From: Desulfurococcales archaeon
GTDB taxonomy: Archaea; Thermoproteota; Thermoprotei_A; Sulfolobales; NBVN01
DNA length: 6,474 nucleotides
Reading direction: 5' to 3'
NCBI GenBank assembly: GCA_027061705.1
Contig: JAMOVB010000105.1
Span: forward strand, 1-6,474
In this document: in pieces, positions 1-5,528 of the stretch
Position numbering within the stretch: the stretch's first letter is position 1
Layout: every line of letters starts with the position of its first letter
Made by a program: the position numbers and the translations under genes
The notes under the pieces: model-generated
The model's input: only the letters and a program-made list of their open reading frames with translations
Told to the model about the DNA's origin: nothing
Databases searched by the model: none

Positions 1-686
1 CAGCGCTTGCTGCGGCGTTGTTCTTCGGTATGAGGAAGCATGTCGAGGAAGACGCTCCACATAACGTGCCGATGGTCGCCCTCGGTACAGCGTTGCTATG
101 GTTCGGCTGGTTCGGCTTCAACGCGGGAAGCGCTCTTAGGGCGGGAGGCGATGCTTCAGTAGCCTTCACCAACACTCAGATAGCGGCAGCATTCGCCGCT
201 CTAACCTGGGTGCTCCTAGACATCGCTAGGGGAGGTAAGATCTCCACCGTAGGCTTCTGCACGGGAGCCATAGCCGGCCTAGCTACTGTCACCCCCACTG
301 CGGGCTACATACCTCCGCAGGCGGCCATGGTCGTTGGCGTTGCTGCCGCCCTAGCGTGCTACGGAGCAGTACTCCTTAAGAACAAGAAGAAGTGGGATGA
401 CGTACTTGACGTGTGGGGAGTCCACGGCATAGGCGGTTACACAGGCATAATCCTGCTCGGCATATTCGGCTGCAGCGCCGTACTGGGATCCAACGGAGCG
501 TTCTTCGGGAACCCAGTGTTCCTAGGGAAGGAGTTCGTTGCTGTGACCTCGATCTCAGCGTACTCATTCGTGATAACCTACGCTATACTGAAGTTCCTGG
601 ATAAGGTCATAGGAATTAGGGTGTCTGAGGAGGAGCAGGCTAAGGGCCTAGATCAGTTCGAGCTTGGCGAGACGGCATACAAGTGA
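1..686 (+). CDS. amt: Ammonium transporter (Amt/MEP/Rh family), 5'-truncated
   Basis: C-terminal part of an ammonium channel of the inner membrane, which conducts ammonium/ammonia into the cell. The frame is already open at base 3 and gives 227 visible residues, so the true start lies upstream of the window; the TTG at 18 is internal. The visible part begins near the end of TM5 and holds about six membrane helices (TM6-TM11). Recognisable family blocks are PHNVPMVALGTALLWFGWFG followed by FNAGSA (E. coli AmtB has PHNLPM and GWFGFNAGSA, including the Phe-gate/Trp region), CTGAIAGLATVTPTAGYI, and WGVHGIGG, whose His (codon 423-425) matches pore His318 of AmtB. The first pore His (His168) would lie outside the window. 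The tail GLDQFELGETAYK is the family's usual cytoplasmic end (AmtB: GLDVNSHGENAY). No glnK follows it. The family call is certain from these motifs; substrate preference is inferred. Confidence 0.96.
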   Translation, partial: ALAAALFFGMRKHVEEDAPHNVPMVALGTALLWFGWFGFNAGSALRAGGDASVAFTNTQIAAAFAALTWVLLDIARGGKISTVGFCTGAIAGLATVTPTAGYIPPQAAMVVGVAAALACYGAVLLKNKKKWDDVLDVWGVHGIGGYTGIILLGIFGCSAVLGSNGAFFGNPVFLGKEFVAVTSISAYSFVITYAILKFLDKVIGIRVSEEEQAKGLDQFELGETAYK

Positions 687-735
687 GGCGCCCTACTACA
701 GTCTTGAGAAAGAACCTTGGAAAAGCTAAGAGGAT

Positions 736-744
736 GTTTTTAAC
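736..744 (+). terminator. Possible T-run terminator after amt
   Basis: A run of five T (737-741) lies 50 nt after the amt stop, and two T4 runs follow (788-791 and 840-843). Archaeal transcription often ends at short T-tracts without a hairpin, so this is a reasonable end for the amt transcript. The same TTTTTAA could also be read as a weak TATA-like box. The evidence is compositional only. Confidence 0.3.
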
Positions 745-757
745 AGCTCCCAAAACA

Positions 758-772
758 CCGATGAGTTATCGG
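758..772. repeat. Short inverted repeat in the amt-atpH spacer
   Basis: CCGAT (758-762) and ATCGG (768-772) form a perfect 5-bp inverted repeat around a 5-nt spacer. It lies about 75-90 nt upstream of the predicted atpH transcription start. It could be a small hairpin in the amt 3' UTR or a regulator site. A stem this short may also be chance. Confidence 0.25.
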
Positions 773-814
773 AGTCTGCCGAGCAAATTTTCAACATTCC
801 TAACGGTTGCGTAA

Positions 815-824
815 GGTTTAAGTA
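815..824 (+). promoter_or_regulatory. TATA-like box upstream of atpH
   Basis: GGTTTAAGTA contains a TTTAAG core (817-822) centred about 38 nt before the GTG start of atpH. With the usual archaeal spacing of about 26 nt from box centre to start site, transcription would begin near 846 and give a leader of about 12 nt. This is the most likely promoter for the ATP synthase operon. It is placed by position and composition only; a BRE element is not clear. Confidence 0.5.
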
Positions 825-857
825 CACCCTCCCACATAGTTTTCGGGGTTTCTTTCC

Positions 858-1160
858 GTGTCTTCCGTCTCGTTTGAGGATATTGAGGCGGAGGCCCGAC
901 GCATTGTTGAGGAGGCGAGGCGCGAGGCAGAAAGAATACTAGCGGAGGCTAGGGAAAGGGCCGATGCCTTAAGGAAGGCTGAGGTGCCTAGTGAGTTAAG
1001 CGAGGACGTCGTCAGAGAGGTTGAGGCTGAGTTCAACGCCAAGGTGAGGGAGGCTGAGAGGAGGTTTAAGGAATTAATGGATAGCGTGATGGGTGCCTAC
1101 GCCTTAAAAGGCGATGAGATTGTCGACTGGTTCGTAAGGCTGGTGGCCGGCATCGAATGA
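858..1160 (+). CDS. atpH: A-type ATP synthase subunit H (peripheral stalk)
   Basis: Small (100 aa) coiled-coil protein that pairs with subunit E to form the peripheral stalks, linking the A3B3 head to subunit I and resisting torque. Residues about 5-75 are almost entirely charged/alanine-rich helix (E/A/R/K) with 11-residue spacing, such as EARREAERILA at 19-29, typical of the right-handed coiled coil of this family. The C-terminus (DEIVDWFVRLVAGIE) is a short amphipathic end. The length matches the family (about 100-110 aa). The start is GTG 858; there is no strong Shine-Dalgarno site, and the TATA-like box at 815-824 suggests a very short leader. The gene is first in the operon, as in the canonical archaeal H-I-K-E-C-F-A-B-D order, and atpI follows closely. 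Oddity: 49 bp (907-955) are identical in sequence and frame to part of atpE. Sequence alone would only say 'coiled coil'; the position makes the call strong. Confidence 0.88.
   Translation: MSSVSFEDIEAEARRIVEEARREAERILAEARERADALRKAEVPSELSEDVVREVEAEFNAKVREAERRFKELMDSVMGAYALKGDEIVDWFVRLVAGIE
907..955 (+). repeat. 49-bp perfect direct repeat, copy 1 (in atpH)
   Basis: These 49 bases are identical to 3959-4007 in atpE, offset by 3,052 bp in the same orientation. The match is bounded by mismatches at 906/3958 (G/C) and 956/4008 (A/G). Both copies are read in the same frame and encode EEARREAERILAEARE (residues 18-33 of H). Synonymous choices are also shared: Arg as AGG, CGC, AGA, AGG and Ala as GCG, GCA, GCG, GCT. 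That argues for copied DNA rather than protein-level convergence. Confidence 0.97.
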
Positions 1161-1172
1161 AGCTCTAAGTCA

Positions 1173-1181
1173 GGGGTGATT
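1173..1181 (+). promoter_or_regulatory. Strong ribosome binding site that bears on the atpI start
   Basis: GGGGTGATT contains GGTGAT, a good match to the archaeal anti-Shine-Dalgarno. It is 29 nt from the first in-frame ATG of atpI (1210), too far for normal use. It is 5 or 8 nt from two in-frame CTG codons (1186 and 1189). An in-frame TGA at 1177-1179 inside the site limits any upstream extension. This supports initiation at CTG. Confidence 0.5.
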
Positions 1182-1209
1182 AACGCTGCTGGTAACGCTC
1201 CCAGAGAAA

Positions 1210-3243
1210 ATGCTGTTCGCTCAAATAGCGGTGCCTAAGGAACTCGCTAATCCCTTGCTTAAGGCACTCCAGAAGAGCGAGTCGTTCCAGCCTGAAAGCG
1301 TGCGTAAGGCAGGCCCCGAGGTTTGGGAGTGGCTTAAGGAGTGGGTCGACCGCGTTAACGAGTTGGAGAGGCTTGTGGAGAAGTTCGAATCAATGCTTAA
1401 GGAACCACTACTAGTTAGGATAGGTGATGTGGAGCTCGATGCCGGGAGGCTTGAGGAGTGGTGTGAAAGGCTACTGAGAAGGCTTAGGGAGGACGTGAGT
1501 AGGGCTGGGAACGTCAGAGAACGCGTTGAGAGCCTTAGGAGCGACCTCCTCAGCAAGGAAGAGTTGCTTAAAGATGTTGAAGTATTAGCTGGTTGCGAAG
1601 CATTAGCGAATGAACCCCTAACGAACCTGAGCTTTGAGGGAGAGGCGCTTAGGGCGGCCACACTAATGATTGATAAGGAGGAGCTCCCTGAGGCTGAGGA
1701 GGCGTTAAGAAGGCTGAAAGAGCGTGAAGACGCCATAGTTAGGGTTGTAGTGCCTAGGGAGGGTAGGGAAGCGGCGATCGTCATCGCTGGCGTTAGATGG
1801 AGGGTTGACGCCGTCATAGAGGCTCTGAAACGCATTGGAGCTAGGGAGGTTAAGCTACCCAGGTCGAGAGACACTCTCTCAAGCTTTCTTAAGAAGTTAC
1901 GTGACGATGTTGAAGCGCTCAGGAAGAGGGTTTCGGAGCTGGAGGAGGAGTTTCTCAAGACCGTTAAGGGGTTAGGTAAGGACGTCGCTATAGCTAAGGT
2001 TGTTGTGAGGGCTTTAGGGGAGAGGCTAAGGGCTGCGTTAGACGCGTACAAGGGTAACTACCTGATGGTGCTGGAGGGCTGGGTTCCCTCCTCAAAATTC
2101 GCCTGGCTTAAGAGCGACCTAACCTCAAGGCTTAAGAGCGTGTTCATTCGCGAGATTAAGACCGACCGTGACCCGCCGACAAAGATGAGGAATCCCAGGG
2201 CATTCAGAATTTATGAGATGGTTACTAAGATTTACGGAGTGCCGAACCACCGTGAGTTCGACCCGACTCCAATAATAACGTACTCACTAACAATATTCTT
2301 CGGCCTCATGTTCGCTGATGTTATGTACGGCACAATAATGCTCATCATAGTTAACTGGCTCTTAGAGAAAACCGGCTTCGTAGATAACCCCTACTCCGAG
2401 GGCTACAAGACGTTCAAGAAGCTCTTCACGTGCCTTGCAGCATCATCAATATTCTTCGGCTTCTTAAGCAATAGCTTCGCCGGTTACTCGATAGTATTTA
2501 AGAACGGGAGCATAGCGTTCGAGGCGATCTCCGGCCCCAAGCAGCCGGCACTACTCCCACTAATGAACCCCATGTTCTTCATAGGCCTGGCGTTACTGAT
2601 AGGACTAACGCATGTGAACATAGCGCACGCACTGGCGCTAGCTAAGGCCATAAGGCTTAAAGACAGAGGCGAAATAGTCTCTAAGATAGGGTTCTTCATC
2701 GCCGAGTTCTTCGGAATACCATATATACTGCATCAGTACATACACACGCCCCTACCGCCGCCCTTCAGCTTCATGGCGCCCTACCTAATATACGGAGCTA
2801 TAGGCGGTGTCGGCATTCTTACTGCCGGGAAGTTCATTACGTATAGGGGGCTAGGAGCAATATTCTGGCTCTTCGACATAACAGGGCTACTAGGAGACGT
2901 CATGTCCTACACCAGGTTAGCCGGCATAGGCTTGGCTACATCACTACTCGCCCAGAACTTCAACAGCTTGGCCGTGGGTATGGGATCCGGAATAGCCGGA
3001 GCCGCCCATCTGACCGGGCTTATCGGCTTAATCCTAGGCGGCATCATCTCGTTCTTAGTCATGATTTTCGCCAACATGCTTAACATAGCGTTCGGCATTA
3101 TAGGGGCGTTCGTACACTCGCTCAGGCTGTGCTTCGTAGAGTTCCTGCCGAAATTCTACGACGGAGATGGGAGGGAGTTCAAGCCGATGCGTATTAGGAT
3201 GGAGGAGGCTGTCCTGCTGGGAGGTTCTTCGATTAGCATGTGA
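1210..3243 (+). CDS. atpI: A-type ATP synthase subunit I (subunit a, membrane stator)
   Basis: Membrane stator subunit that supplies the ion half-channels next to the K ring and anchors the peripheral stalks. The protein is 677 aa as called, usual for the family. Residues 1 to about 350 are a soluble, charged, coiled-coil-rich domain; about 353-655 hold some seven or eight membrane helices. Family blocks include PPTKMRNPRAFRIYEMV, FDPTPIITYSLTIFFGLMFA followed by DVMYG, and SYTRLAGIGLA. Arg569 in the last block is the conserved arginine essential for ion transfer against the ring carboxylate. The end block HSLRLCFVEFLPKFYDGDG carries a second conserved Arg (639). The start is uncertain: in-frame codons before ATG 1210 encode LLVTLPEK, so the text reads PEKMLFAQIAVPKE, and PEKM close to the N-terminus is typical of this family. 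Translation may therefore begin at CTG 1186 or 1189, served by the ribosome site at 1173-1181. The gene ends in tandem stops (TGATGA). Confidence 0.96.
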   Translation: MLFAQIAVPKELANPLLKALQKSESFQPESVRKAGPEVWEWLKEWVDRVNELERLVEKFESMLKEPLLVRIGDVELDAGRLEEWCERLLRRLREDVSRAGNVRERVESLRSDLLSKEELLKDVEVLAGCEALANEPLTNLSFEGEALRAATLMIDKEELPEAEEALRRLKEREDAIVRVVVPREGREAAIVIAGVRWRVDAVIEALKRIGAREVKLPRSRDTLSSFLKKLRDDVEALRKRVSELEEEFLKTVKGLGKDVAIAKVVVRALGERLRAALDAYKGNYLMVLEGWVPSSKFAWLKSDLTSRLKSVFIREIKTDRDPPTKMRNPRAFRIYEMVTKIYGVPNHREFDPTPIITYSLTIFFGLMFADVMYGTIMLIIVNWLLEKTGFVDNPYSEGYKTFKKLFTCLAASSIFFGFLSNSFAGYSIVFKNGSIAFEAISGPKQPALLPLMNPMFFIGLALLIGLTHVNIAHALALAKAIRLKDRGEIVSKIGFFIAEFFGIPYILHQYIHTPLPPPFSFMAPYLIYGAIGGVGILTAGKFITYRGLGAIFWLFDITGLLGDVMSYTRLAGIGLATSLLAQNFNSLAVGMGSGIAGAAHLTGLIGLILGGIISFLVMIFANMLNIAFGIIGAFVHSLRLCFVEFLPKFYDGDGREFKPMRIRMEEAVLLGGSSISM

Positions 3244-3267
3244 TGAGTAAGTTCAATGATTCGGGGT

Positions 3268-3296
3268 GTTTTTAAATAATCTCTAGAGCGTTTTTC
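3268..3296 (+). terminator. Possible T-run terminator between atpI and atpK
   Basis: Two T5 runs (3269-3273 and 3291-3295) lie 26-52 nt after the atpI stop and before the cluster of TATA-like boxes that precedes atpK. This arrangement fits partial or full termination of the H-I transcript ahead of a new start. The first run continues into AAATAAT and could instead be a TATA-like element. No GC-rich hairpin is present. Confidence 0.35.
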
Positions 3297-3343
3297 GGCA
3301 GAAACAATACGGTTATTGAGAAGCATATTCATCGACATACTGA

Positions 3344-3369
3344 CTTATATAGTTTTAAACAGTATAAAC
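3344..3369 (+). promoter_or_regulatory. AT-rich cluster of TATA-like elements upstream of atpK
   Basis: Within 26 nt there are three TATA-like elements: CTTATATAG (3344-3352), GTTTTAAAC (3352-3360) and GTATAAAC (3362-3369). They sit upstream of the best-placed box at 3386-3395. They could be alternative promoters giving longer leaders, or an AT-rich melting or regulator-binding region. The contrast with the surrounding GC-richer coding DNA is plain; the function is inferred. Confidence 0.4.
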
Positions 3370-3385
3370 GGTAAGTACGACATCA

Positions 3386-3395
3386 CTTATAAACC
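3386..3395 (+). promoter_or_regulatory. Predicted atpK promoter (TATA box)
   Basis: CTTATAAACC is a close match to the archaeal TATA consensus, centred about 36 nt before the GTG start of atpK. Transcription would begin near 3416 and leave a leader of about 10 nt. An internal promoter here would allow extra K subunit to be made; the ring needs many copies per complex. Confidence 0.55.
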
Positions 3396-3425
3396 CCTCC
3401 CTGCATACTTGCAAGGTGCTTATAA

Positions 3426-3902
3426 GTGGATCTAGTCAACTTCGTCGCAACGTTAGGGATAGCCCTCGGACTCGCAGGCGGTTTAGCAGGTTCCTCCATA
3501 GGAACTGCGAGAGCCGCGTCGGCAGGCCTGACAATACTTGCTGAGGAGCCGGGCTACTTCAAGCAAGTGATGATCCTATCAGCGCTTCCAATGACTCAGA
3601 CATTCTACGGCCTGATATTTGCAATACTCGGCTACACAAGCGTGATACCGTCCGTACATAACCTAACGCCGCTTAAGGCATGGGCGTTCCTAGGCATAGG
3701 CATTGCAGTATTCTGCGCTGAGTTCGCGTCGGCATGGATGCAGGGCGTTGTTTGTATGTCAGGCATTATAGAGGTGCCTAAGACTAAGGGCAGTATCTGG
3801 ATACATACGCTAATACTGGCATCCTATGTCGAGCTATTCGGCATCCTCGGCATGGTCTTCGGGTACCTACTGCTCAGCATCGTGGCGTCCTTACCGGTAT
3901 AG
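3426..3902 (+). CDS. atpK: A-type ATP synthase subunit K (proteolipid, rotor ring)
   Basis: Membrane rotor ring subunit that carries the coupling ion. At 158 aa with four helices it is a tandem double hairpin, about twice the size of a simple two-helix c subunit. Hairpin 1 contains GLAGGLAGSSIG and LPMTQTFYG (54-62); hairpin 2 contains WMQGVVCMSGI and YVELFGILG (134-142). The ion-binding carboxylate is Glu136, and hairpin 1 has no equivalent (Met56 stands where many two-helix archaeal K proteins have Glu), so there is one site per four helices. Leu54, Thr57, Gln58, Tyr61, Gln106 and Glu136 line up with Leu61, Thr64, Gln65, Tyr68, Gln110 and Glu139 of the Na+-binding Enterococcus hirae NtpK, suggesting Na+ coupling (inference). 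GTG 3426 is the only possible start nearby, because an in-frame TAA immediately precedes it. AAGGTG (3413-3418) is a plausible ribosome site. It probably has its own promoter. Confidence 0.96.
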   Translation: MDLVNFVATLGIALGLAGGLAGSSIGTARAASAGLTILAEEPGYFKQVMILSALPMTQTFYGLIFAILGYTSVIPSVHNLTPLKAWAFLGIGIAVFCAEFASAWMQGVVCMSGIIEVPKTKGSIWIHTLILASYVELFGILGMVFGYLLLSIVASLPV

Positions 3903-3927
3903 CGTTGCGGCGGGGGTTGCTTAGGTA

Positions 3928-4536
3928 ATGAGTTACGAAACGCTTCGGGAGAAGGTTCTTGAGGAGGCGAGGCGCGAGGCAGAAAGAATACTAGCGGAGG
4001 CTAGGGAGAAGGCAGAGGAGATACTGCGGAGTGCTGAGGAGGAGTATAGACGGAAGGTTGAGAAGGCACGTAGGAAGGCGCTGCAGGAGCTTCGCGAGAG
4101 GAAGAACGCCGAGTACGTCAGCAAGGTCGTAGAGCTAAGCATGGAGTTTGTTAAGCTTAAGAACAGCATACTCGAGAAGACCCTCTCGAAGGTTAGGGAG
4201 AAGCTCAGGAACCTTCCACAGGATGCTAGGAGGGAGTCCCTCAAGAGGTTAATTAAGGAGGCTCTTGAGTCAGGCGTGTTCGGCAGCGAGGTCGTCGTTA
4301 AGGTAGTGCCTCAGGATGTCGGGCTTGCTGAATCAATAGTAATGCAGGACCCTATGCTGAGGAGGGCCGTCCTAAGGGTCGAGGCCCTAGATAGCGACGA
4401 TGTTGTGGGCGGCGCTATTGTCGAGTCCGCTGACGGGAAGAGAGCCGTAGATAATACGTACCGGGCCAGGATTGAGAGGGGGATGCCGAAGCTTATAGAG
4501 AGGCTTAATGAGGAGGTATTCAAGGTAGGTGGGTAG
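3928..4536 (+). CDS. atpE: A-type ATP synthase subunit E (peripheral stalk)
   Basis: Peripheral-stalk subunit that dimerises with H and caps the A3B3 head through its C-terminal domain. It is 202 aa, normal for the family. Residues 1 to about 100 are a long charged helix with at least four consecutive 11-residue repeats: 13-23 (EARREAERILA), 24-34 (EAREKAEEILR), 35-45 (SAEEEYRRKVE) and 46-56 (KARRKALQELR). This is the hendecad signature of a right-handed coiled coil. The globular C-terminal domain has the family blocks GGAIVESADGK (161-171) and VDNTYRARIE (Asp175-Asn176-Thr177 and following). ATG 3928 lies 25 nt after atpK, with a G-rich stretch (3912-3917) as a weak ribosome site and an in-frame stop just upstream (3922-3924). 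Codons for residues 12-27 share a perfect 49-bp match with atpH. atpC follows after 8 nt. Confidence 0.95.
   Translation: MSYETLREKVLEEARREAERILAEAREKAEEILRSAEEEYRRKVEKARRKALQELRERKNAEYVSKVVELSMEFVKLKNSILEKTLSKVREKLRNLPQDARRESLKRLIKEALESGVFGSEVVVKVVPQDVGLAESIVMQDPMLRRAVLRVEALDSDDVVGGAIVESADGKRAVDNTYRARIERGMPKLIERLNEEVFKVGG
3959..4007 (+). repeat. 49-bp perfect direct repeat, copy 2 (in atpE)
   Basis: Identical to 907-955 in atpH, same strand and same reading frame, encoding residues 12-27 of subunit E. Outside the 49 bp the two genes diverge quickly, although both continue as alanine/charged coiled coil. Recombination between the copies would remove atpI and atpK and join H to E in frame. 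Confidence 0.97.
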
Positions 4537-4544
4537 TAGAGGCC

Positions 4545-5528
4545 ATGGTGGAGGGAACTCTAAACTTTCTTCAAGCGTTGAAGCTTGAGGTCGATAACGT
4601 ACTAACGCCTAGCGACCTTAAGGAGCTATTGGGCAGGGACCTAAGTAGCGGCGACGTGTTTAGGGAATTAAGTAGGTACGCTATAGCCCGCTGTCTGGAG
4701 GGTAGGGTTGGGTCAAGGCTCGGAGAACTCACCTACAGCGAGGTTCATGCTGAGGCGCTTAAGTGTTGGGTTGAGGAGCTATCGAGCATTATGGAGCTTA
4801 CATCCCCCGACGACGTGTATAGGAAGTTCGTCGCAACTTACGTAAGCAGGCATGAGGTTAGGGAATTGATTAATGTTCTAAAGCAACTTAAGGTTGGTTC
4901 GAAGCTAGGCGGCCTTGAGCTAATCGGTAGTGAGGTACTCGGTAGGCTTGAAGGTGTGGCGACTGTACCTCAAGTTGTTAGCGTGTTGAGGGAGCTGAGG
5001 ACTGACGCCTCGAAATTAGTGGCGGACGCGCTGTTGGAGCAGGTTGAGGCAGGCGTTAAGGACGTTAACCTCGAGGCCCTAGAGTCCAGGGTTAGGGAGG
5101 CTTTCTGGAGGCGCTTAGATGGGCTCGCGTCCTCCATACTCTCAAAGAATAAGCTCAGCAAATGCCTTAGGGTTCTGAGAACGCTTGACTCAATCGAGCA
5201 ACGCGTTAGGGCGGCGTTCTTAGAGGAGGGTGAGGTTGTCGCAGCCGCTGGTAAGGCAGAACCGCTGATACTGGACGCTCTCGATAAGGCAACAGATGTA
5301 GGGGATGTTGACGCCATCATACAGGCTGTAAGGCTTAAGGCATGCTTCGACGAGCTTAAGTACTCCCCACTCTCCGCCGACATTATGATGCCCTACTTAG
5401 TGGGTAGGGAATTTGAAGTTAACGTTATTTCATTCGTAATCCACGCGGCCTCCCTAGGTTTATGGAGGCTTGCGGCAGAGGGTCTTAAGCAGCTGGTGGT
5501 GGCTTATGAGGAAGTCACCGGTGAGTAA
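4545..5528 (+). CDS. atpC: A-type ATP synthase subunit C (central stalk, V-ATPase d-like)
   Basis: Socket subunit that sits on the K ring and receives the central shaft. It is 327 aa, slightly shorter than the roughly 340-360 aa usual for the family, and predicted almost wholly helical and soluble, with no membrane segment. Family-like elements are the helix VSRHEVRELINVLKQL (100-115) and the C-terminal YLVGREFEVNVISFVIHAAS (284-303), which resembles the conserved 'E-x-E-x-x-N' helix of subunit C; the Asn is present. Conservation by eye is weaker than for I, K or A, so the call leans on its place between E and F, where C always lies in this operon type. ATG 4545 follows atpE by 8 nt, with GGTGGG (4528-4533) upstream. 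The 3' end overlaps atpF by 23 nt, suggesting translational coupling. Confidence 0.9.
   Translation: MVEGTLNFLQALKLEVDNVLTPSDLKELLGRDLSSGDVFRELSRYAIARCLEGRVGSRLGELTYSEVHAEALKCWVEELSSIMELTSPDDVYRKFVATYVSRHEVRELINVLKQLKVGSKLGGLELIGSEVLGRLEGVATVPQVVSVLRELRTDASKLVADALLEQVEAGVKDVNLEALESRVREAFWRRLDGLASSILSKNKLSKCLRVLRTLDSIEQRVRAAFLEEGEVVAAAGKAEPLILDALDKATDVGDVDAIIQAVRLKACFDELKYSPLSADIMMPYLVGREFEVNVISFVIHAASLGLWRLAAEGLKQLVVAYEEVTGE
5495..5502 (+). promoter_or_regulatory. Ribosome binding site fixing the atpF start
   Basis: GGTGGTGG lies inside the end of atpC, just before ATG 5506. Its first GGTG (5495-5498) is 7 nt from that ATG. This favours ATG 5506 over the upstream in-frame TTG 5470 and the downstream GTG 5521. 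Confidence 0.5.

Noticed and set aside
413..604. Open frame overlapping amt in another + frame
   Set aside because: Its translation is His/Arg-rich without family motifs, and the amt frame is unambiguous here.
1..1160. Functional coupling of the ammonium transporter with the ATP synthase
   Set aside because: The genes are separated by 171 bp holding a T-run and a likely promoter. Adjacency alone does not support a joint system.
1221..2051. Long antisense open frame (276 codons) opposite atpI
   Set aside because: Its translation is low-complexity Ser/Leu-rich, as expected from reading AGG/GAG/AAG/CTT-rich coding DNA on the other strand. It lies wholly within a confident atpI and has no family motif.
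3281..3288. Palindrome CTCTAGAG between the two T-runs
   Set aside because: With no loop it cannot form a useful hairpin, and 8-bp palindromes are common by chance.
4970..5383. Antisense open frames opposite atpC and atpE (for example 4970-5383 and 3933-4244)
   Set aside because: They have the same Ser/Leu-rich shadow composition. The frame opposite atpE shows the mirror of the 49-bp repeat, which explains its similarity to the frame opposite atpH.
5470..5505. Upstream TTG start for atpF
   Set aside because: The added residues lie entirely inside atpC and do not resemble subunit F. ATG 5506 has a suitable ribosome site and gives a family-like N-terminus.
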